From the NCBI GenBank assembly GCA_937927445.1, contig CALAOB010000019.1, forward strand, positions 1-26,856: 26,856 nucleotides of DNA, read 5' to 3'. A program made the position numbers and the translations under genes. Below are positions 1 to 6,114 of the stretch, piece by piece. How positions within the stretch are numbered: position 1 is the first letter of the stretch; each line of letters starts with the position of its first letter. The notes beneath the pieces were generated by a model. It was not told where the DNA came from and made no database searches. It saw only the letters and a list, made by a program, of their open reading frames with translations. This DNA is from an uncultured Oribacterium sp. (GTDB lineage Bacteria > Bacillota > Clostridia > Lachnospirales > Lachnospiraceae).

Positions 1-76
1 CTTCGATCCCGATCTTCGCAAGAATCGACGTCAGCGCCGCAAACACCGCAGACAGTAACGCGAAAACAAACCACAT
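1..76 (-). CDS. EamA/DMT family transporter, N-terminal fragment
   Basis: Only the first 25 codons lie in the window; the rest runs off the left edge. The visible N-terminus (MWFVFALLSAVFAALTSILA) is a hydrophobic first membrane helix with the small-residue pattern typical of EamA/DMT (drug/metabolite) exporters, followed by K-I-G-I-E as the helix leaves the membrane. The ATG at 74-76 is supported by a GGAGG ribosome binding site 8 bases upstream. A promoter-like pair lies at 132-159. The family assignment rests on this single helix, so substrate and even exact family remain open. Confidence 0.6.
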   Translation of the reverse strand, partial: MWFVFALLSAVFAALTSILAKIGIE

Positions 77-131
77 AATCGCCGCCTCCATTCAGGTCAT
101 TTCTTTGCGCTTTCCGAAAGCGTATGCCCCT

Positions 132-159
132 ATCATACAACTTCGGCCAATGTCTTCAA
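132..159 (-). promoter_or_regulatory. Predicted sigma-A promoter for the EamA gene
   Basis: Read on the minus strand, TTGAAG (154-159) and TATGAT (132-137) are separated by 16 bases, and the start codon at 76 lies about 55 bases downstream. Both hexamers are close to the vegetative consensus. The site lies in the short gap after the PNPOx-like gene, suggesting that the transporter is transcribed separately. Confidence 0.5.
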
Positions 160-189
160 CTGAAAATCGTCACCGCAGAAAACTGGAAG

Positions 190-666
190 TTATCGTTCCT
201 GTATTTCCTTGCCGCTGAGATACTCCACGTCGATTTCAAAAATTTGCACAGTCTTTCCTTCATGGGCAATTTCTTCATCAACTAACTGTTCGCTTGGATA
301 GTATTTCATTGCAAATCGTTTTAATAGAGTTGTTGCTCTTGCACTGGATTCTACGAGGTGGCATCTGCCGAATACCACAACGCTCTGCACAAACGGTGCC
401 CAATCTTCTTCTTTGATGGTTTCATTTCCATATACCGTGAAGCATACTTTGTCACAGGCACGCAGTGCATCTACTTTATGACCTACACGTGCTCCATGAA
501 AATAAATTTTCTGTGCATCGTCATCGTAGACATAGTTGATAGGAATTGCATATGGATATCCGTCATCTCCATTTACGGCAAGAACGCCACGTCGGCTGGA
601 CTGCAAAAGAGTCTTTGCCGTGTCGATGCTGATTTCATTTTTCTTTTTACGAATTGTTCTGAACAT
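190..666 (-). CDS. Pyridoxamine 5'-phosphate oxidase-like flavin-binding protein (NimA-type)
   Basis: A 158-residue protein of the split-barrel flavin-binding fold related to NimA and PNPOx. It begins MFRTIRKKKNEIS and continues with a family-typical pattern: an alpha helix, then RRGVLAVNGDDGYPYAIPINYVYD (here residues ~25-48), then YFHGARVGHKVDAL, which matches the phosphate/FMN-binding strand-loop, then VCFTVYG and the VVVFGRCHLVE strand. Length fits the family (about 150-165). Start chosen at 666 because GAAGGAG sits 8-9 bases upstream; an in-frame ATG 45 bases earlier has no such site. Members bind FMN, F420 or heme; some reduce nitroimidazoles, but most are uncharacterised, so the substrate is unknown. 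It stands apart from the deformylase upstream by about 65 bases. Confidence 0.8.
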   Translation of the reverse strand: MFRTIRKKKNEISIDTAKTLLQSSRRGVLAVNGDDGYPYAIPINYVYDDDAQKIYFHGARVGHKVDALRACDKVCFTVYGNETIKEEDWAPFVQSVVVFGRCHLVESSARATTLLKRFAMKYYPSEQLVDEEIAHEGKTVQIFEIDVEYLSGKEIQER

Positions 667-731
667 GGTATTATTCTCCTTCTTATGCTGATACAACTTT
701 CGATTTATCATCGAGACGCTTCATTCACATA

Positions 732-1142
732 TCAGATGATGATCCCTTCCAGATGATCGCATTCATGCTGTATGATCTGCGCCGTCCAGCCGCTGAACTT
801 CTGCCGGTGCTTCTGCATATTGAGTTCCTGATACTCCAGTTCGATCTCCCGATATCGTTCCGTCTTCCGGCTCCCGCTTAACGAAAGACAGCCCTCCTCT
901 GTTTCATACCGGCCAGTCCTTTTCACGATGACCGGATTCAGCATCGCCACATCGACCGGCCCCATATTCACCACGATAATCCGCTTCCGCACGCCGATCA
1001 TATTGGCCGCCATTCCCACGCACTCATGCGCATGCGCCTTCAGCGTATCGAGAAGATCCAGCGCCACCTGCCGATCTGTCTCCGTCGCCGTCTCCGATTT
1101 CTGCGAGAGAAAAAAGACATCTCTCATAATATTCTGTACCAT
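732..1142 (-). CDS. def: Peptide deformylase, short Firmicute type with Gln-to-Met change in motif 1
   Basis: A 136-residue metalloenzyme-like protein that would remove the N-formyl group from nascent proteins. The metal ligands are intact: EEGCLSL (residues 82-88, Cys85) and QHECDH (125-130, with His126, Glu127 and His130). Motif 1 reads VGMAANMIG (42-50); the usual pattern is GxAAxQxG, and Met48 stands where the conserved glutamine normally supports the oxyanion. I recall this variant from the short second deformylase of lactic acid bacteria and Clostridia, so it is probably a subfamily trait. Start at 1142 is supported by GGAGG 6 bases upstream. It lies downstream of a HAD phosphatase, 38 bases away, on the same strand. 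Catalytic activity cannot be judged from sequence. Confidence 0.85.
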   Translation of the reverse strand: MVQNIMRDVFFLSQKSETATETDRQVALDLLDTLKAHAHECVGMAANMIGVRKRIIVVNMGPVDVAMLNPVIVKRTGRYETEEGCLSLSGSRKTERYREIELEYQELNMQKHRQKFSGWTAQIIQHECDHLEGIII

Positions 1143-1180
1143 CTTACTCCTCCGTCACTTCGTTTCTACATCCCCTGTCT

Positions 1181-2011
1181 TCATGCCAATGTCTCCGCCG
1201 GCAGTCCGTCACACCACTCCGCTCCAGCGCTGCCATGCATCTCAATCAACCGGTGCTCAATGCAATAATCGTAAACGCCGTCTTCCTCCACGGATTTACA
1301 AGTGCAGCAGGCATGGGCTTTCACCTCATCCTTTGCATTCCCCATGGCAACCCCGGTACCGACCGCTTCCAGCATCTCGATATCATTGATACCATCTCCG
1401 AACGCGATGGCCTCCGCCTTCGAGAAACCGAAGTGATCCAGCACGGCACGCACCGCGTTTCCCTTACCGCATTCCAGTGGGATGATATCCGCTGCTCGAT
1501 CCCACCAGGCTGTGATCTGTGTGTGGTGGGTTCCTTTCAGAATCTGCGCATATTCTTCTTCCCGGCAGGAACACATCATCTGGTAGATATCCTCCTGTAC
1601 CAGCGCGTCGAAGCGCGGTTCGATATGCAGCGTCTCATTACCGAAACGGAAATACTGCTCGAGGTCCGGATCTGTACCATCCGTTATGATAAAATGCTCG
1701 TTGCTGATCGCCACTGCCCGATGCATCTCTCTCAGATTCCGAAGAATCTGAAGCTTATCATCCCGATCCAGCGGACACTTAAAGATGATCTGATCGCCGA
1801 CTTTTACATACGATCCATTAAAGGTCAGAAGCGCATCGAACTCGATCCCCGGAAAACGCGGAGCCGACAGATACCCTCTGCCCGTCGCCATACATATCTT
1901 CACCCCGTTTTGCTGAAGTGAGATTAACGCCTCCCGCGTCCGATCGCTTAATTCCTTATGCCCCATACTGAGAAGCGTCCCATCTACATCGAAAAAAGCA
2001 ATTTTAATCAT
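1181..2011 (-). CDS. Cof-type HAD-IIB family hydrolase (sugar/nucleotide phosphatase-like)
   Basis: A 276-residue cytoplasmic haloacid dehalogenase-fold phosphatase. Motif I is FFDVDGTLL (nucleophile Asp8, acid/base Asp10), motif II ATGRG (Thr43), Lys183 in ECGKGNAV is motif III, and GDGINDIEML (205-214) is motif IV. The long cap between residues ~85 and 180 is typical of the Cof/IIB subgroup, which acts on small phosphorylated metabolites; the substrate cannot be read. The start codon overlaps the end region of the upstream phosphatase gene (3 bases between genes), and its AAAGGA ribosome binding site covers that gene's stop, so the two are coupled. Odd point: the last ~10 residues (CDGLPAETLA) match the C-terminal tail of the upstream tyrosine phosphatase (CDGLLAETLA), encoded by a 30-base direct repeat. 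Confidence 0.88.
   Translation of the reverse strand: MIKIAFFDVDGTLLSMGHKELSDRTREALISLQQNGVKICMATGRGYLSAPRFPGIEFDALLTFNGSYVKVGDQIIFKCPLDRDDKLQILRNLREMHRAVAISNEHFIITDGTDPDLEQYFRFGNETLHIEPRFDALVQEDIYQMMCSCREEEYAQILKGTHHTQITAWWDRAADIIPLECGKGNAVRAVLDHFGFSKAEAIAFGDGINDIEMLEAVGTGVAMGNAKDEVKAHACCTCKSVEEDGVYDYCIEHRLIEMHGSAGAEWCDGLPAETLA
1184..1213. repeat. 30-base direct repeat, copy 1 (encodes the HAD C-terminal tail)
   Basis: This stretch matches 2033-2062 with one mismatch, and similarity continues weakly for several bases. In both places it is read on the minus strand in the same frame and encodes the last residues of a phosphatase, CDGL(P/L)AETLA. The spacing between copies is 849 bases. Confidence 0.85.
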
Positions 2012-2014
2012 ACT

Positions 2015-2485
2015 TCATCCTTTCCTATATGCTGCCAATGTCTCCGCCAGCAGTCCGTCACATCCCTCCGCGATCTGCGCTGCGCACGCATCAAAGTTCC
2101 GCGTGTACCACGGATCGTCGATGATCTCGTTCGGGCGACCGGAGTACTCCATGAGATAATGAATCTTTTCCTCCGGATCCTCCCCGAGAATACGCTTCAT
2201 ATAGAACATGTTCTCCTCATCCATCCCGATCAGAAGATCATAGGCATCGTAATCCGAGCGCTTCAGCTGCCGCGCCCGATGCGTACCGATCGGCACCCCT
2301 CTCCGCTCCAGCGCCGCCCTCATCGGCGGATAAATCGCATTCCCGATCTCCTCCGTCGACGTCGCCGCCGAATCGATCACAAACTCCGATGCCAGCCCCC
2401 GCCGGTTCACCAGATCCTGAAATATATACTGTGCAGAAACACTGCGACAGATGTTGCCGTGGCACACAAATAACACTTTTTTCAT
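2015..2485 (-). CDS. Low molecular weight protein-tyrosine-phosphatase
   Basis: A 156-residue cytoplasmic phosphatase of the LMW-PTP (Wzb/PtpA/ArsC-like fold) family. The phosphate-binding loop at the N-terminus is VCHGNICRS, giving Cys8-x5-Arg14 followed by Ser, and the general acid is in IIDDPWY (Asp124 before Pro125). Length is right for the family. The position after the P-loop is SVSAQYIF rather than the more common SPMAEAVF, a mild divergence. Start at 2485 has AGGAGA about 10 bases upstream. It is the first gene of a pair with the HAD phosphatase. Such enzymes dephosphorylate tyrosine kinases or, in Firmicutes, arginine-phosphorylated proteins; which applies here is not visible. Confidence 0.88.
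   Translation of the reverse strand: MKKVLFVCHGNICRSVSAQYIFQDLVNRRGLASEFVIDSAATSTEEIGNAIYPPMRAALERRGVPIGTHRARQLKRSDYDAYDLLIGMDEENMFYMKRILGEDPEEKIHYLMEYSGRPNEIIDDPWYTRNFDACAAQIAEGCDGLLAETLAAYRKG
2033..2062. repeat. 30-base direct repeat, copy 2 (encodes the LMW-PTP tail)
   Basis: Partner of 1184-1213 with one mismatch. Here it encodes CDGLLAETLA close to the end of the tyrosine phosphatase, which continues with AAYRKG. Confidence 0.85.
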
Positions 2486-2517
2486 AATCGTCTATCTCCT
2501 TATAAGCCGTTCTATTC

Positions 2518-2553
2518 AAACCGACGCTCAAACCGACATTCAAACCGACATTT
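2518..2553. repeat. Three 12-bp tandem repeats (AAACCGACATTC type)
   Basis: Three consecutive units AAACCGACGCTC, AAACCGACATTC and AAACCGACATTT. Read on the minus strand they encode NVGL-NVGL-SVGL, which resembles the tails of some ATP-binding transcriptional regulators. The array lies directly upstream of the tyrosine phosphatase gene. Confidence 0.85.
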
Positions 2554-2886
2554 TCCGAAAGGAATAAGAAGGTCCAAACGAAACTTCTTTCATCAAGAGT
2601 TATTTTCATTTTCTTTGACGGCAGTCCGGTTGATAAGTTCTAACCCGAAACTTACCTTTCAGATTGTTGAAGCACTTATGCTGTCCACTATTGCTACCAA
2701 GATTGACATTTGGCAGTCTTATGTCATAATAAAAATAACCGATCCTTCCACGCCTCTTTACTTCGGTAGATGCGCACCATGGAAGGACTTTTTTGTAGTA
2801 AAAGAAATTCCCATAACCGAACGCATCAGGACCTCCATGCCCTACGGCAAGCAGGACCGGAATGGACGCTTCTGGGCTTTTTCCAA

Positions 2887-2934
2887 GGGACATCCTGAGG
2901 GACATTGCGAGGGACATTCCGGGGGACACATCTG
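2887..2934. repeat. Four 12-bp tandem repeats (GGGACATTCCGA type)
   Basis: Four units in exact 12-base register: GGGACATCCTGA, GGGACATTGCGA, GGGACATTCCGG and GGGACACATCTG. Every unit starts GGGACA. Minus-strand translation gives MS(P/L)x units. The period equals that of the array at 2518-2553 and the cores share GACAT. Confidence 0.85.
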
Positions 2935-3034
2935 GGCGATCGAATACTTCATGAGATAATGAACCTTACCTTCTTGTATAACCGGCTTTCAGACGGATCA
3001 TTTGTCTTATAATCCGTATAAAAATCATCTAGAA

Positions 3035-3082
3035 ATGCCGGGCAAGAGGCAGATATGACAGGGAACCCGCTTGTCCCGGCAT
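3035..3082 (-). terminator. Hairpin downstream of hsdS, probable terminator
   Basis: Arms ATGCCGGGCAAG (3035-3046) and CTTGTCCCGGCAT (3070-3082) pair over 12 bases with one bulge, with a 23-base loop. Read on the minus strand it follows the hsdS stop by about 50 bases and is trailed by a T-rich stretch (TTTCTAGATGATTTTT). The T run is not immediate, so termination is likely but not certain. Confidence 0.5.
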
Positions 3083-3132
3083 AATGTAGCAGTCATTAGT
3101 CGTTAAAATGGTAATAGTGAGCAAATGTGTTA

Positions 3133-4623
3133 CTACTCCGTCATCTTCTCCATCTTCGCCTTATATGTCGCAACTGCCGGAAGAATTCCATTCAATCTTT
3201 CAACAATTCGTCGCTGTTCATTAATTGGCGGAATTGGTATCAAAAAATGGCCAATCTTTGTGGCATTAACATTTGCTTGATTGATACCATCCGATTTTAC
3301 ATCTTTGCAGTAGTTTCTCTCATACTCCGAATTCATAACAAAATTAAGATATTCCGGATCTACAAGAATCGGCCTTACCTGCACGAGATAACCGGCAAAA
3401 ATCGCAGGATGTCCGCATCTGTAAATTCCAGTCTTACCAACTAATTCACGACTGTTGGTACGATTGAAAAGAATGTCCATCGGCTCAAGCCAATACTTTT
3501 CGTTGTCATCTTGATTCGAACTATAAGCCAAATCAGCATAGTCAATCTCACCGTTCTGAATATTTCCCATTCGTAAAACTATTACATCACCAACAGGACT
3601 TGATTTGCTTGATGTTCCATATCGAAGATCATGGCATATGGAACCAAGTCGCGCCCATGCCCATGTATCAGGAATATCAAAAGGAATATCCTCTTCGGAA
3701 TAGCTGTAATCAGATTTCTGCTTCTTAATCTTCCCTTCCTTAATCAGCTTCTGCTTCTCTTCCGCGATTTTCTTCAGCAGCACACTGGCCGGTTCATCGT
3801 TCGGGTCCTGTGGAACGAGCTTGCCCATGACCGCCTGCTGCAGGATGGACTTCTTCATCTGATCCCGGAAGGAGGCATTGAGCGTGTTCAGTCTGGTAGA
3901 TGCTTTCGCATACTGCTCCACGAACGGCATCAGCTCTTCGATCTTTGCGACGATGCGCTTCTGCTCTTCGAGAGGAGGAAGTGGTACAGCGAGATTATGT
4001 AAAGCACCAGATGACAAACCTTGTATGGCAATTCCCTTGCCTTTGATCAGACCAGTTCCTTTTAAGAAGTTGATCACATAGTAATAATACTCAGTGCAAA
4101 GTGGCAGGTAGGCTCGAAGTCGGTGAACATGGTTTTGAATGCGCATACCAAAGTCGTAGTTCCATATGGCGGCTCTACCGTAATCTCCACCTTCACATAC
4201 GAGCAGATCACCTTTCGTGACGGTACATTTCTCAACTTCGGATTCTGTAAAAGGCATCGATTTAAGATTATCAAGCTCAAATCTATTCCAATACAGATTT
4301 GATGTAGTGATGTATGTCAGTACTTCACCATCTTTATTTGTACCATTTAGCGCTTTTCCCGTATTATGTTGAAAAAGCTCCCCCATTCTGGTCCAGATCC
4401 AATTTTCTGGTAGATCAAAGAGCTGATCATCTACAGATACTTCCTCCATCTTTTTATCTTTTGGAACAGTACCAGCTTTGATAAGTGCTCTCTTCGCGGC
4501 GCGGATTCGTTCCAGTAATTTCTGAGCCGATTCATCCTCTGTACTTTGCTCAACGAGTCTTCCTTGAAGTGCAAGCTGAAGAATTGAATTTTTCAGTTGT
4601 TCTGCGGTCATCATGTCATTCAC
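3133..4623 (-). CDS. hsdS: Type I restriction-modification specificity subunit S
   Basis: A 496-residue DNA-recognition subunit with the usual two-half design. Half 1: helix SILQLALQGRLVEQ... (residues ~11-50), target recognition domain 1 (~60-225), then PPLEEQKRIVAKIEELMP (~226-245). Half 2: SILQQAVMGKLVPQ (~265), a second Lys-rich helix, target recognition domain 2 (~320-455), then PPINEQRRIVERLNGILP near the end. The two helical regions are clear repeats of each other. Each recognition domain would read half of a bipartite site; the sequence recognised cannot be deduced. The start overlaps the hsdM stop by 8 bases, so the two are translationally coupled. Recognition-domain DNA is visibly AT-richer than the conserved spacer and hsdM, the usual mark of domain exchange. 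No truncation or frameshift. Confidence 0.95.
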   Translation of the reverse strand: MNDMMTAEQLKNSILQLALQGRLVEQSTEDESAQKLLERIRAAKRALIKAGTVPKDKKMEEVSVDDQLFDLPENWIWTRMGELFQHNTGKALNGTNKDGEVLTYITTSNLYWNRFELDNLKSMPFTESEVEKCTVTKGDLLVCEGGDYGRAAIWNYDFGMRIQNHVHRLRAYLPLCTEYYYYVINFLKGTGLIKGKGIAIQGLSSGALHNLAVPLPPLEEQKRIVAKIEELMPFVEQYAKASTRLNTLNASFRDQMKKSILQQAVMGKLVPQDPNDEPASVLLKKIAEEKQKLIKEGKIKKQKSDYSYSEEDIPFDIPDTWAWARLGSICHDLRYGTSSKSSPVGDVIVLRMGNIQNGEIDYADLAYSSNQDDNEKYWLEPMDILFNRTNSRELVGKTGIYRCGHPAIFAGYLVQVRPILVDPEYLNFVMNSEYERNYCKDVKSDGINQANVNATKIGHFLIPIPPINEQRRIVERLNGILPAVATYKAKMEKMTE

Positions 4624-6106
4624 CGTCCTCTTCTGTGATTCCGAGGATGTCGGTGATCTTCTCGAGTATCCGGTCGATGTCGGCGTTCAGGCTGGCGCGC
4701 TTTTCCTGGTACTGCTGGATCAGTTCCTTCGGTGGGAGGATTTCTTCTTCCTCGTGCGGGTAGCCACAGAGGTCGAGGTTGAAGCTGCCGGCTTCGATGT
4801 CCTGGGCACTGTAGCACTTCGCCTTATACGTGTCGGTGTCCGCGTCTTTTATCTCGACGCGGTTCTGCCACCAGTCTCTGACCGGTTTGAAGTGCTCGGG
4901 CTTCATCGGTTTCGTCTTCGAGAAATGCTTATAGCCCTCCGGCATGTCGAGGCGGTAGAACCAGGTCTCCTTCGTCGAGTGCGTCCGGTCGAAGAAGAGG
5001 ATGTTCGTGGTGATCGGGGTATACGGGGAGAATACGCTACCGGGCATTCTTATGATGGTATGGAGATTAAACTCGCGCATCAGCTTCCGCTTGATGGCGA
5101 CCTTCGTATTATCGGTACCGAAAAGGAAGCCATCCGGGAGGATGACCGCGGCGCGTCCATCCTGCTTGAGACGGTACATGATAACCGACATGAAGAGATC
5201 AGCAGTCTCCGAGCTCGCGAGGTCCGCCGGGAAGTGCGTCTTCACTTCATTTTTCTCCGAGCCGCCATAAGGTGGATTCATGAGGATCACATCGAATTGG
5301 TCCTTCTCGGTATAGTCGAGGACATCCCGGAGCAGCGAATTGTCATGATAGACCCTCGGTACGTCGACGCCATGCAGCAGCATGTTCGTGACACAGAGCA
5401 TGTACGGGAACTGCTTTTTCTCGATGCCGTAGATGGAGCTGCCGACCGCTTCCTGATCCGCGGTCGTCTTCACCTGCTGCTCGAGCTGCTTCAGCCAGCT
5501 CACGAGGAAGCCGCCGGTACCGCAGGCGAAGTCCGCCAGCTGCTCCCCGATCTTCGGCTGGATCCTTTCGGCCATGAAATCGGTCACCGGTCTCGGAGTA
5601 TAAAATTCGCCGGAGGATCCGGCGCTCTGCAGCTCCTTCAGGATGGACTCATAGATATCACCGAAGGCATGGCTCTCCGCGTAGTCACCTAAGTCGAGGC
5701 TGTCGACGACATTGACCACCTGACGCAGCAGGACTCCATCCTTCATGTACTGGTTCGCGTCCTCGAAGGTCGTTTTTACGATGGCCTTCCGGATCGGGGT
5801 GCTCGCATCGATGTCGAGCTTCTTTAGCTCCGGGAAAAGCTGGTTTTTCACGAAGTCGAGCAGCTTGTCGCCGGTCAGCGCCGTGCCCTTTCCGTCATCG
5901 ACGGCCCAGTTCCGCCAGCGCAGCGGCTCCGGGATGATGGACCGGTAGTCATCCTCGTCGAACTCCCAGTCCTCCTCCTTCGCGTCATATACCTTGAGAA
6001 AGAGCATCCACGCGATCTGCTCGATGCGCTGCGCGTCGCCGTTGATGCCGGCGTCGTTCCGCATGATGTCCCTCAGTCTCTTTACGAAGATTCCTAATTC
6101 ACTCAT
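4616..6106 (-). CDS. hsdM: Type I restriction-modification DNA methyltransferase subunit M
   Basis: A 496-residue N6-adenine methyltransferase subunit. It has the N-terminal helical HsdM_N domain (residues ~5-130), the SAM-binding motif I ADFACGTGGF (191-200) and the catalytic motif IV NPPY (277-280), preceded by FDVILM. Further signatures are GEFYTPRPV (~166-175) and SETADLFMSVIMYRLKQDGRAAVILPDGFLFG. With HsdS it forms the M2S methylase that protects host DNA, and with HsdR the full restriction enzyme. It begins 8 bases after the hsdR stop and overlaps hsdS by 8 bases. It is full length with all key residues present, so methylation activity is expected. Confidence 0.96.
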   Translation of the reverse strand: MSELGIFVKRLRDIMRNDAGINGDAQRIEQIAWMLFLKVYDAKEEDWEFDEDDYRSIIPEPLRWRNWAVDDGKGTALTGDKLLDFVKNQLFPELKKLDIDASTPIRKAIVKTTFEDANQYMKDGVLLRQVVNVVDSLDLGDYAESHAFGDIYESILKELQSAGSSGEFYTPRPVTDFMAERIQPKIGEQLADFACGTGGFLVSWLKQLEQQVKTTADQEAVGSSIYGIEKKQFPYMLCVTNMLLHGVDVPRVYHDNSLLRDVLDYTEKDQFDVILMNPPYGGSEKNEVKTHFPADLASSETADLFMSVIMYRLKQDGRAAVILPDGFLFGTDNTKVAIKRKLMREFNLHTIIRMPGSVFSPYTPITTNILFFDRTHSTKETWFYRLDMPEGYKHFSKTKPMKPEHFKPVRDWWQNRVEIKDADTDTYKAKCYSAQDIEAGSFNLDLCGYPHEEEEILPPKELIQQYQEKRASLNADIDRILEKITDILGITEEDGE

Positions 6107-6114
6107 CTATCTGT

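Larger units (their letters stand above)
2486..3132. other. Gene-poor interval with short tandem repeats and a hairpin
   Basis: I find no convincing gene in these ~650 bases. The only long open frames here consist largely of repeat-encoded residues (for example a run of MSP/MSL units) and lack a good ribosome binding site at a sensible start. The interval holds two sets of 12-bp tandem repeats (2518-2553 and 2887-2934) and a hairpin at 3035-3082 just beyond the hsdS stop. Four-codon repeats of this kind (NVGL, or MSPx) are known from the C-terminal tails of AlbA_2/ATP-binding regulator proteins, so the interval may be the remains of such a gene; that is inference. Confidence 0.5.

Noticed and set aside
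2606..2929. 107-codon minus-strand frame starting with MSPGMSLAMSL
   Set aside because: Its start is inside the 12-bp tandem repeat, it has no ribosome binding site and the remainder resembles no protein I know. Treated as possible gene debris.
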